DNA from: Micropruina sp. | GTDB lineage: Bacteria > Actinomycetota > Actinomycetes > Propionibacteriales > Propionibacteriaceae | Assembly (NCBI GenBank): GCA_016711205.1 | Contig: JADJTM010000002.1 | Coordinates: 806,001-870,000, forward strand | DNA: 64,000 nucleotides | Direction of reading: 5' to 3' | Shown here: positions 9,121-18,640 of the stretch, piece by piece | How positions within the stretch are numbered: position 1 is the first letter of the stretch | Layout of the letters: the number at the start of each line of letters is the position of its first letter | The notes under the pieces: generated by a model | Told to the model about the DNA's origin: nothing | Seen by the model: the letters and a program-made list of their open reading frames with translations, nothing else | Database searches by the model: none | Program-made: the position numbers and the translations under genes

Positions 9121-9710
9121 GGGGCGTCCTTGATGGTGGGGTCGGTGGCGATGCCGTGCAGGATCAGGCGGGCCACCTGGCGCGGATCGGTGGTGTCGGG
9201 GTCGTCCGAGAACGGCATGCTGGCGGCGAACGAAATGGCGGTGATGGCCCAGCAGGCGGTGGGCGTTCCCACCCGCAGCTGCTGGTCGAAGCGCTCGAGC
9301 ACCGTGGCCAAGGCCTGGTTCACCGCACCGTGAAACTGTCGGTGAGGCGGCTTGTGGGGCGGGCCATGGCGGTCCTGAGGGTACAGCGCCGACATCAGTG
9401 AGCGCACTTGGCGAATGTGGGCCTGCAGGGTCGTGATCACCCAGGTGACGGTGTTTTCGAGGTCGAGGTCGGCCGGAATCGACGAGAACGCCTCGATCAG
9501 CGGCTCGGGCGAGAGGCAGTCGTCGACCACGGCCTCGATCAGCGCCTGCTTGGTGCCGAAGGCGCGAAAGATGGTGCCTTCGGCCACGTCCGCGCACTCG
9601 GCGATCATGCGGGTGCTGACGCCGGGACCGTGTTCGAGCAACAATGGCCGCGTCGCCTCGATGAGCGCGCGGCGCCGCTCGTCCGGCGTCATGGGGTTGG
9701 CTCGTGGCAT
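9114..9710 (-). CDS. TetR-family transcriptional regulator of the ABC exporter
   Basis: 198-residue regulator. The N-terminal helix-turn-helix covers RRRALIEATRPLLLEHG, then VSTRMIAECADVAEGTIFRAFGTKQALIEAVV, and the C-terminal part is the ligand-binding domain. The ATG at 9710 (MPRANPMTPDE) is chosen because the longer reading frame would start inside the operator. It is the first gene of the operon with both ABC subunits and lies 15 bases from a near-perfect palindrome at 9725-9742, so it very likely represses itself and the exporter. Confidence 0.92.
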   Translation of the reverse strand: MPRANPMTPDERRRALIEATRPLLLEHGPGVSTRMIAECADVAEGTIFRAFGTKQALIEAVVDDCLSPEPLIEAFSSIPADLDLENTVTWVITTLQAHIRQVRSLMSALYPQDRHGPPHKPPHRQFHGAVNQALATVLERFDQQLRVGTPTACWAITAISFAASMPFSDDPDTTDPRQVARLILHGIATDPTIKDAPC

Positions 9711-9724
9711 GACCACCACTCTAG

Positions 9725-9742
9725 TGAGTGAGCACTCACTCA
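9725..9742. promoter_or_regulatory. TetR operator palindrome
   Basis: TGAGTGAG-CA-CTCACTCA is a perfect 8-bp inverted repeat with a 2-base centre, directly upstream of the tetR start codon. Its size and symmetry fit a TetR-dimer operator that would block the promoter of the tetR-ABC-ABC operon. Confidence 0.8.
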
Positions 9743-9753
9743 TTCAAGTCACT

Positions 9754-9964
9754 GACCGGTATTGGGGACGGTTCCTTTCCCCGTCGCCGACCGTCGGTTC
9801 GACGCGGTTCGCAGCGACGCCGTTCACAGCGCTCGCGACCGGTATTGGGGACGGTTCCTTTCCCCGTCGCCGACGGCGGTTGACGGGGTTCGACGCCGTT
9901 CACAGCGACGCCGTTCACAGCGCTGGCGACCGGTATTGGGGACGGTTCCTTTCCCCGTCGCCGA
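9754..9964 (+). repeat. REP-like repeat cluster, three copies
   Basis: Three near-identical 37-bp units begin at 9754, 9837 and 9928, each reading GACCGGTATTGGGGACGG followed by TTCCTTTCCCCGTCGCCGA. Within each, GGGGACGG and CCGTCGCC can pair around an AT-rich loop with one G-G mismatch, the type of imperfect hairpin found in REP elements. The spacers (46 and 54 bases) are also partly repeated (CGTTCACAGCG). The region between tetR and the ABC-F gene (about 310 bases) holds nothing else recognisable. The same unit recurs at 11700 and, inverted, at 14047-14191 next to a REP-associated transposase gene. Confidence 0.85.
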
Positions 9965-10058
9965 GGGCGTTTGACGGGGTTCGTTCACAGCGTGCACCCT
10001 GGACGGCATGTGGAACTGACCCTTCGCCCTGTCCCAGCACGCGATCAAGGTCTTCGAT

Positions 10059-11699
<1,641 letters not shown>

Positions 11700-11708
<9 letters not shown>

Positions 11709-11736
11709 TGGGGACGGTTCTTTTCTCCGTCGCCGC
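11700..11736 (+). repeat. REP-like repeat, single copy overlapping a gene end
   Basis: A fourth, more diverged copy of the 37-bp unit (GACGGGTAATGGGGACGG, then TTCTTTTCTCCGTCGCCGC). It supplies the TAA stop of the ABC-F gene and lies 12 bases before the IS256-family element. Confidence 0.75.
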
Positions 11737-11748
11737 ACTGTGTCATCG

Positions 11749-13091
11749 ACAGAGCCCCGGGGAGTGGTGGGGTTTGGGTGACGGCGCGGCGTCCTGAGTG
11801 AGGGGGCCATCGGCGAGATTCTCGATGTGTACCGCCAAGTACTCATCGAAGGAGAGCTCACCGATGGCCTTGTCTGATTCTGCCTTGTCCGAGCTTGGAG
11901 GTGTTCCGCTCCGGGGAGGGCACCGATTTCATCCGCGAGTGTGTCCGGGTCGCGATGGACCTGATCGATACCGAAGCAAGCAGCGTGATCGGTGCCGGCC
12001 GGTACGAACGCACCGAGACCCGCACCACTGAGCGCAACGGGTCACGACCCCTGCTCACCACCCATGCCGGCGACATCCAGTTGGCGGTGCCGAAACTGCG
12101 CAGCGGCTCGTTCTTCGAGCATCTTGTCGCCGCGACGCAGGATTGATCAGGCCCTGTATGCGGTGGTGATGGAGCCCACGCACGGCGTTCACCCGGCGTC
12201 GATGATCTGGTGGTTGCCCTGGGCGGCACCGGCATCTCCAGTCGGAGTGTCACGCATCTGCGCGCGAGACCGTCGGTGCGTTCCGCACCCGCCGACTCGA
12301 CCATGTCAGGTCCCTTACGTCTATCGACGCCACCTATCTGCATGTGGGACCGAGCAGGCGATGGTGGTGTCCAAAGCGGTCGTGGTCGCCACCGGCGTCA
12401 CTGATCAGGGCCGCCGCGAGATCCTCGGCGTCGACGTCGGTGACAGCGAAGACGAAGTGTTCTGGCGCGGCTTCCTCACCTCGTTGAAACGCGGCCTGGC
12501 GGGGTGAGGCTGGTCATCTCCGACCAGCACGCAGGCCTGGTCGCTGCCATCGCCCGCGGCCTGCAGGGCAGCAGCCATCAACGCTGCCGGGTGCACTCAT
12601 CCACGTGCTCGCCCACGTCGCCAAGGGCGAGGCCGAAATGGTCGCCGCGGTGTTCCGCACCATCTTCGCTCAACCCGACCTGCCCTCGATGAGCAACCAA
12701 TGGGACGGTCACCGGCGAGCTCGCCGGCCGCTACCCCAAGATCGGTGACCTGATGGATCAAGCGAAAGCCGAAGTGCTCGCCTTCGCGGTCTTCCCCGCG
12801 AGCACTGGCGCAAGATCTGGTCCACCAACCCGCTCGAGCGGCTCAACAAGGAAATCAAACGCCGCGCCCGCGTGGTCGGCATCTTTCCCAACGAAGCCGC
12901 CGTCATCCGACTCGTCGGCGCCGTCCTGGCCGACACCACGACGAATGGGCCACCATGAGCGCCGCTACCTCTCCGAAGAATCCATGGCCAAAATCGGCAA
13001 ACCCAGCAACAATGAACCCGTCGCCCTCAACCAGGGCTGACCGGTCGGCATCGAGATGACCTCAAAGCCCACCACTCCCCGGGACTCTTAC
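11749..13091 (+). mobile_element. IS256-family insertion sequence, inactive
   Basis: An element of about 1.34 kb bounded by inverted repeats at 11751-11778 and 13061-13088 (about 28 bp, 3 mismatches, core CCGGGGAGTGGTGGG). It is flanked by a 9-bp direct repeat GTGTCATCG (11740-11748 and 13092-13100), which fits the 8-9-bp target duplication of this family. The ends are intact but the transposase inside is broken. Confidence 0.85.
11862..13040 (+). pseudogene. IS256/Mutator-family transposase, several frameshifts
   Basis: Fragments of one transposase appear in successive frames: FIRECVRVAMDLIDTEASSV and YERTETRTTERNGSR (11895-12146), TEQAMVVSKAVVVATGVT through EVFWRGFLTSLKRGL (to 12507), LVISDQHAGLVAAIARGLQG (12504-12600), and IWSTNPLERLNKEIKRRARV (12815-12940). 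The DDE-type residues are spread over different frames, so no active enzyme can be made. The closely related fragment at 36023-36150 comes from a second copy of the same type of element. Confidence 0.9.
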
Positions 13092-13107
13092 GTGTCATCG
13101 CCGTACC

Positions 13108-13926
13108 TCAAGCCGACTGATCATGGCGATTCTGCAGCCCGGAGTCGTCACCCCACTCCCCGGCCACCCGACCCGCCTGCATGCGACGGACCTTCGAGGG
13201 ATGAAGGCCGGTGGCGGCCGCGATCGAATCGTACGACACCGAGCGCATGCGTAGTTCGCGGACGACTCGTCGCTGAGTCACGCTGTCGAGCAGGCCAAAG
13301 TCGACCGGGCCATGGGCCGCGCAGCTGCGCGCTATGAGTTCTGCTACCTGCTCGGGCGAGTGACGCGCGGGACGTCCTCGCGGGCGCTGCTGCTGAAGGC
13401 TGAGTTCGAGCACCGGTGCGGCGAGTTCGGCACGCGCCAAGGCCGGGACGAGCGCGTCCAACTCGGAATCATCGACGAGTCCGGCGGGGGATCCGCCCGA
13501 CCAGCAGCTGTTCCAGGGGTAATCCACAGCCTGCCGCACCAGCTGGGACTTGACCGGATTGTGCCAGATGTAGGGCACCAGGGTGAGCAGATAGGCGTCC
13601 GTATCGACGGGCCTGCTCAGGTATCGGTCCTGAAAGAGGTGTCCCACGCGATCGTATTTGTGATTGAACCAGCCGGAATAGCGAACACCCACGCGCCTCA
13701 TGGCGTTGCCCAAAGACTCGTGGCCGGTGCGTAGCAGCAGGTGAGCATGGTTGCTCATCAGGCAGTAGGCCAACACCCGGCAGCCTGAAGCCAACTTCGC
13801 CTGAGCGAGTGCACGCAGATAGCGGTGATAGTCCTCGTCCTCGAGAAAGATCGCGTCGCGATTCACCCCACGTACCATGATGTGGTAAACGCCGGACTCG
13901 GCCAGGGACCTGGCGCGACGTGGCAT
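13108..13926 (-). CDS. REP-associated tyrosine transposase (RAYT, IS200-like Y1)
   Basis: 272-residue single-strand DNA transposase-like enzyme. It has the HUH pair in LMSNHAHLLL (about residues 60-70) and the tyrosine helix region RYSGWFNHKYDRVGHLFQDRYLS. A C-terminal helix-turn-helix (VSYDSIAAATGLHPSKVRRM) may bind DNA. MPRRARSLAESGVYHIMVRG is the family N-terminus and fixes the start at 13926. RAYTs are single-copy domesticated relatives of IS200 that move REP sequences. Three REP-like units lie just upstream (14047-14191) and four more within 4 kb. Confidence 0.88.
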   Translation of the reverse strand: MPRRARSLAESGVYHIMVRGVNRDAIFLEDEDYHRYLRALAQAKLASGCRVLAYCLMSNHAHLLLRTGHESLGNAMRRVGVRYSGWFNHKYDRVGHLFQDRYLSRPVDTDAYLLTLVPYIWHNPVKSQLVRQAVDYPWNSCWSGGSPAGLVDDSELDALVPALARAELAAPVLELSLQQQRPRGRPARHSPEQVAELIARSCAAHGPVDFGLLDSVTQRRVVRELRMRSVSYDSIAAATGLHPSKVRRMQAGRVAGEWGDDSGLQNRHDQSA

Positions 13927-14046
13927 GTCGAGCTCCTCTCGCAGCGGAGCTTGGAGCTTAAGCGCACCGCAGCGCAAGCACGGCGTCTCGAGCGAATGCT
14001 GCAGAAATCTGTGGATAACTTGGCCCGAATCGCTGCTGACGGCGAG

Positions 14047-14191
14047 TGGCGACGGGGAATGGAACCGTCCCCATTATCGGTCGGCAATGCTGACGTCGAG
14101 TGGCGACGGGGAATGGAACCGTCCCCATTATCGGTCGGCAATGCTGACGTCGAGTGGCGACGGGGAATGGAACCGTCCCCATTATCGGTCG
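14047..14191 (-). repeat. REP-like repeats as 54-bp tandem array
   Basis: Two full 54-bp units (14047-14100, 14101-14154) and a 37-bp partial (14155-14191), identical to one another. Each contains the REP-like unit in inverted orientation relative to the copies at 9754-9964 (TGGCGACGGGGAATGGAACC, then GTCCCCATTATCGGTCG). The array occupies the space between the RAYT gene and lysS and forms part of the lysS leader region. An open reading frame crosses it but has no sign of coding. Confidence 0.9.
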
Positions 14192-14262
14192 GTGACGCGG
14201 TGCTGGCCGCGGCGTCCGGTGACGGATGGCCCTCTGGCCGCCGATACAATCCACCGGTGACC

Positions 14263-15762
14263 ATGCCGCCCGATGAATCGTCCGTGCCCGAACAGCTTCA
14301 GGTGCGCCGCGACAAGCGCGCCCGACTGCTCGAGGCGGGCACCGACCCGTACCCGATCAGCGTCGGACGCACCCACTCGGCCGCCCAGGTGCACGCCGGG
14401 TGGGGTCACCTGCTGGCCGGCGAAGAGACCCAGGACGTGGTCGGGGTGAGCGGGCGGGTGGTGTTCATTCGCAACACCGGCAAGCTCTGCTTCGCGACCC
14501 TGCAGGACGGGTTCACCCGCGACGATTCCGGCACCCGGCTGCAGGTGATGCTCTCGTTGGCCGAGGTGGGCGAAGCCCGGCTGGCCGACTGGAAGGCGGA
14601 CGTCGACCTGGGCGACTTCGTGTTCGTTCAGGGCCGGGTGATCAGCAGCAAGCGCGGCGAACTGTCGGTGCTGGCGTCACAGTGGCGACTCGCGTCCAAG
14701 GCGCTGCGGCCGCTGCCTACGCTGCACAAGGAACTCGGCGAAGAGACCCGGGTGCGGCAGCGTTACGCCGACCTCGTCGCCCGCCCCGAGGCGCGCGACA
14801 TGGTGCGCACCCGGGCGACGATCGTCCGCTCGATCAGGGAGACACTGCACCAGCAGGGGTATCTGGAGGTCGAGACACCGATCCTGCAGTTGGTGCACGG
14901 TGGGGCCACGGCGCGTCCGTTCCACACCCACCTGAACGCGTTCGACATTCCGATGACGATGCGGATCGCGATCGAGCTGTACCTCAAGCGGGCCATCGTC
15001 GGCGGCACCGATCGGGTCTACGAGATGGGCCGCATCTTTCGCAACGAGGGCATCGACAGCTCGCATTCGGCCGAGTTCACCATGCTCGAGGCGTACCAGT
15101 CGTGGGGCGACCAGTTCACCATCGCCGCGATGACCCGCGACCTGATCGTCAACGCCGCGCAGGCGCTCGGCATCGAGTCGGTGCAGAGTCCCGCAGGCGA
15201 GGTGCACCTGACCGGCGACTGGCAGTGGTTGTCGGTGTATCCGGCCTTGTCGGACGCCCTCGGCGAGACGATCACGCCCGACACGTCGCTCGAGCGCCTG
15301 CGCACGATCGCGGACGCCCGGGGTGTCGAGTACGACCCGGCCTGGATCGACCAGAAGCTGGTGCTGGAGCTGTTCGGCGAGATCGTCGAGCCCGCCCTCG
15401 TCCAGCCCACCTTCGTGAACGGCTTCCCGGCGATCGCGCAGCCGCTGGCGCGCAACAACCCGGACGATCCGCGCCTGGTCGAGGCCTGGGACCTGATCAT
15501 CGGGGGTGTCGAGCGCGGCACCGGTTTCTCGGAGCTGATCGATCCGGTGATCCAGCGGGACGTGCTCGTGGCCCAGTCGCTGAAGGCCGCCGCCGGTGAC
15601 CCCGAGGCGATGCAACTGGATGAGGACTTTCTGCGCGCCCTCGAGTTCGGTGCCCCGCCGATGGGCGGCATGGGCCTGGGTATCGACCGCACGATCATGC
15701 TGTTCACCGGTGCCGGCATTCGCGAAACCATCCTGTTTCCGTTGCTGAAGCCGCACAGCTGA
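14263..15762 (+). CDS. lysS: Lysine--tRNA ligase, class II
   Basis: Charges tRNA-Lys with lysine in the cytoplasm; 499 residues, normal length. The N-terminal OB-fold anticodon-binding domain (VSGRVVFIRNTGKLCFATLQDG) precedes the class II core with motif 2 YEMGRIFRNEGIDSSHSAEF and motif 3 GMGLGIDRTIML. ATG 14263 (MPPDESSVPEQLQVRRDK) is preferred; GTG 14257 is in frame and also possible. The REP array ends about 70 bases upstream, so the promoter must lie within or just after it. Confidence 0.95.
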   Translation: MPPDESSVPEQLQVRRDKRARLLEAGTDPYPISVGRTHSAAQVHAGWGHLLAGEETQDVVGVSGRVVFIRNTGKLCFATLQDGFTRDDSGTRLQVMLSLAEVGEARLADWKADVDLGDFVFVQGRVISSKRGELSVLASQWRLASKALRPLPTLHKELGEETRVRQRYADLVARPEARDMVRTRATIVRSIRETLHQQGYLEVETPILQLVHGGATARPFHTHLNAFDIPMTMRIAIELYLKRAIVGGTDRVYEMGRIFRNEGIDSSHSAEFTMLEAYQSWGDQFTIAAMTRDLIVNAAQALGIESVQSPAGEVHLTGDWQWLSVYPALSDALGETITPDTSLERLRTIADARGVEYDPAWIDQKLVLELFGEIVEPALVQPTFVNGFPAIAQPLARNNPDDPRLVEAWDLIIGGVERGTGFSELIDPVIQRDVLVAQSLKAAAGDPEAMQLDEDFLRALEFGAPPMGGMGLGIDRTIMLFTGAGIRETILFPLLKPHS

Positions 15763-15841
15763 GCCAGGTCGACGGTGGTGCAACGGCGGGAAGCAGAGTC
15801 GCTCGCCCAACTATTTGGCGCTCGCCGAGCTCCGAAGTTGT

Positions 15842-16888
15842 CAACCTGGTGTGGACAGTTCGCGAGTGTTGATGCCGGTGGGTCCGACGGTGGGGGCTCG
15901 GGGTGCTTGTCGGAAGCGGTTGGGGTGTGCGGCGTGGTAGGCGTCGAGTTGTGCTGCCGTCGGGCTTGGTCGGTGGCGACGGTGCCGTGGTAGACGGCAG
16001 CCGGGGTGTAGTAGCCGATGCCGGAGTGTCTGTGGTGGTTGGCGTATCGATCGAGGAAAGCTTGTGTCCAGGCGCGGGCGTGGTCGATGTCATCGAACCG
16101 GGGTGGGTGGTCGATGTCGTATTTGATGGTTTTAAACATGGATTCGGAAAACGGGTTGTCGTTGCTGACGCGCGGACGGGAGAACGATCCGGTGACGTGG
16201 TGGTCGTTGAAGACGCCGGCCAGGTCGGCTGAGCGCATCGCGGAGCCGTTATCGGCATGGACGACATCCACGTGGCCGTGTTGCTGGAACGCGCGCCGGA
16301 AGAGCCTTTTGGCGGCGTGGCTGGTGGTAGTGGGTTCGATCAGCCAGCCGGTCGGGAAGCGAGAGTAGACGTCGAGGATCAGCATCAACTGGTAACACTC
16401 GAGGCCTTCTGGGCCGCCGCACAACTCGGTCGCGTCCCAGGACCCAGTTGGTTCGGTCGGAACGCCTGCGCGGTCGGAGCGGGCCGCTTCCGGCGTGATC
16501 CGCTGCCTTGGCTCCGTTGCCGGCGGCGATCCCCGACCAGGTTCTCGGATCGGGCGATCCGGTAGAACGTGGCTTGCGAACAGCTCACCTGCCCGGCATC
16601 GAAACTGCGCCAATAGGTTTGCACGACCGACAGCTCGGCGTATTCATCCGCCACCAGCGACTCGATCACTTGGGCCCGCTCGGCCTCGGCCAGGGCCGCC
16701 GGCTGGTGCCGGTCACGATGCGGCACCGGCTCCGGCACCCGCCGATCGTGACAATAACCCCTGGTCAACCGATAGAAAGAGGCGCGTGGCAGGCCAGTGA
16801 CACGACAGGCTCGGCTAATCGTCCAGCCCGCCGTCGTTGACAGCGCTGAGACCGCGTCGGTCAGGACAACTTGAGCCGCTTCAGCCAT
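15842..16888 (-). pseudogene. IS3-family transposase OrfB, frameshifted
   Basis: The integrase-type catalytic subunit is split over two frames. 16888 down to about 16440 gives the N-terminal part (MAEAAQVVLTDAVSALSTTAGWTISRACRVTGLPRASFYRL). The frame then shifts by one base near 16440 into WDATELCGGPEGL, LILDVYSRFPTGW, VVHADNGSAM and NDNPFSESMFKTIKY. These carry the D, D and E residues of the DDE triad. A single-base loss just before WDAT explains the break, so the copy is probably inactive unless the base call is wrong. The OrfB start lies inside the 3' end of OrfA, as usual for the family. Confidence 0.85.
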
Positions 16889-17376
16889 GACGCGTACTCG
16901 GTCGCGGACATCAACGCCGGCGGGATCTGCGAATCCGGTTCCGAGCTCGTCGTGATCCCCTCCAAGAGCTCGAACGCTTTTCCCAGGATCTCGGTTGCCG
17001 CTTCGGCCTGGGCGGTCTTGCGCCGCAGCGTTTCATTCTCGGCCCGCAATCGAGCCAACTCGGCACGCATCTGACCCACATCCGAGCGGCTCGCCACCCG
17101 CTGCTGAGACTGCTCCAGCTCGCCGTTATCCCGCGCCCGCACCCACGCATAGACGGTGTTCCGATCCAGTCCGTACTCCCGCAATAGCCGCGTCTTCGCA
17201 CCCCGCTCAACGCACCCATCCCACGCGCGCAAGAACTCCACCCGAAACTCCAACGAAAGCGTCGATGCCCCCAGCCGACATCCCCGGCTCCACACTGATC
17301 TGACCCACGCCCTGCCCTCCCACTCGCGAACTGTCTCACCCCCAGGTTGACAGCGGGGGAGCTTCGCGAGCGGCAA
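16861..17376 (-). CDS. IS3-family transposase OrfA
   Basis: Helix-turn-helix (TRLLREYGLDRNTVYAWVRARDNGE) followed by a leucine-rich coiled coil (MRAELARLRAENETLRRKTAQAEAATEILGKAFELLEG), the standard DNA-binding and dimerisation subunit. The reading frame as listed (171 residues) runs back into the terminal repeat; the natural start is probably the internal GTG or ATG near residue 38 (STLSLEFRVEFL). It overlaps OrfB by 28 bases. Confidence 0.8.
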   Translation of the reverse strand: MPLAKLPRCQPGGETVREWEGRAWVRSVWSRGCRLGASTLSLEFRVEFLRAWDGCVERGAKTRLLREYGLDRNTVYAWVRARDNGELEQSQQRVASRSDVGQMRAELARLRAENETLRRKTAQAEAATEILGKAFELLEGITTSSEPDSQIPPALMSATEYASWLKRLKLS

Positions 17377-17433
17377 GTAGTTAGGCGAGCGCTCACTGCG
17401 GTGGTAGCGGAACCCGCCATGGTGGGACGCTGC

Positions 17434-18630
17434 TCAGGCGGGCGTCTTCGCGGGCAGCAGCGCTTCACGGCGGGTCAGGACTGCGACACCCCACACCAGC
17501 GCGAGGGCCAGCAGTGGCAGGGCAGCCACCAGCAGGCGTCCGTCCAGGCGCCAGGCGGCCAGGGCAGCCAGCACGGCGACAGCCGACACCACCGACAGCG
17601 CGACCAGCAGCGCTTGCCGCGACGCCGAGAACGTGGGTGCCTGGAGCGCCAGCCACCCCAGCGCCGGCACCAGCAGCACCGCCAAGGCGACCAGCCAGGG
17701 CACGCCGATCCACCACTGCAGCAGGCTGAACGCCAGCACCACCACGGTGGCCCCGACGAGCCAGGCCGCCGCTCTCAGTTTCGAGCTCGCCCAGGCGCGC
17801 TGTGCCACCAGGTCGTCGGACGGGCTCGCCCACGCGTCCACCCGACGCCACCAGCCGGCCGCACCAGCCGCACCGGGAGCGCCATCACCAGGAGCGCCAC
17901 CATCGGCCAGGCCGGCCCGGCCCGAGGCGGTCGCCAGCCGCAGCACCAGGGCGTACGCCACGTCGAGACCGATCACCAGCAGCGGGGCCACCACCATGGC
18001 CGGTGACGCGTTGCCCAGCCAGGCGTAGAACCCCAGCGCACACGCCAGCGCCGCCAGCACCGGCCCGAGCACCCGATCGAGAAAACCGGACGGCGCGGGC
18101 CAGATCAGCAGCGGCGCGGTGGTCGCGAGGCTGACCAGTGCCAGGGTGCGCAGGCCAGGGTTGGGCAGACCGAGCGCGATCACCACCAGGTAGCCGACCC
18201 CGAGCAGCCACAGCACGATCGGCAGCCGGCCGGCCCTCGATCGCTGCGCCGCACCGATCGCGAAGTTGATCACGTTGAAAACCAGCACACCGGCCACGGC
18301 GGCCATCGCGGCACCCGAGGCGAACAGGTCGCCGCGCCGCCATTCCAGCACCAGCAGTCCGAAGATCACCACGCCCTGCACCAGCAACCGCCAGAACCAG
18401 TGCACGCCGCGCGCGGTCAGCACCGCCTCGGCCAGGCCGAGCAGTAATGCCGCGGGCACGACGAGCAGGATCAGCGTGGTGCCGCCGCCGAGCGCCCACA
18501 ACGCCAGGTTGCCCGCCACCATGCCGACCAGCACGGCGAACCCCGACATCACCGCGCCCTTGCGAGCGGCCCAGATCAGCACCGCCGAGGTGACCCCCAG
18601 GGCCAGGACGCAGGCGACGACAACAGCCAT
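17434..18630 (-). CDS. Multi-pass membrane protein of unknown function
   Basis: Highly hydrophobic protein of 398 residues with roughly ten to twelve predicted membrane helices, Ala/Leu/Val-rich, and no recognisable active-site motif. ATG 18630 has a good GAGGTGA ribosome site six bases upstream; a GTG nine bases earlier is in frame but lacks one. It begins 11 bases after the stop of the PQQ-propeller lipoprotein gene and should be co-transcribed with it. The pair may act together at the cell envelope. Confidence 0.7.
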   Translation of the reverse strand: MAVVVACVLALGVTSAVLIWAARKGAVMSGFAVLVGMVAGNLALWALGGGTTLILLVVPAALLLGLAEAVLTARGVHWFWRLLVQGVVIFGLLVLEWRRGDLFASGAAMAAVAGVLVFNVINFAIGAAQRSRAGRLPIVLWLLGVGYLVVIALGLPNPGLRTLALVSLATTAPLLIWPAPSGFLDRVLGPVLAALACALGFYAWLGNASPAMVVAPLLVIGLDVAYALVLRLATASGRAGLADGGAPGDGAPGAAGAAGWWRRVDAWASPSDDLVAQRAWASSKLRAAAWLVGATVVVLAFSLLQWWIGVPWLVALAVLLVPALGWLALQAPTFSASRQALLVALSVVSAVAVLAALAAWRLDGRLLVAALPLLALALVWGVAVLTRREALLPAKTPA

Positions 18631-18640
18631 GGTGATCACC

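Larger units (their letters stand above)
15801..17390 (-). mobile_element. IS3-family insertion sequence with long terminal inverted repeats
   Basis: The two ends match as inverted repeats over about 70 bases: 15801-15870 against the complement of 17320-17390, sharing GCTCGCC, AACTA, CGCTCGC, AGCTCC, TGTCAACCTG and ACAGTTCGCGAGTG. The usual TGTCAA/TTGACA tips typical of IS3 ends lie inside this (15839 and 17352), so the true tip could be at either position. orfA and orfB lie between them. No clear target duplication was found. The element sits just downstream of lysS. Confidence 0.8.

Noticed and set aside
14047..14191. Possible CRISPR array because of regular direct repeats
   Set aside because: The whole 54-bp period is identical, without variable spacers, there are only two and two-thirds units, and no cas genes are nearby. 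The sequence matches the REP-like family.
13825..14262. Long N-terminal extension of lysyl-tRNA ligase
   Set aside because: The extra 146 codons run through the REP tandem array and antisense to the RAYT gene; homologous enzymes start near 14263.
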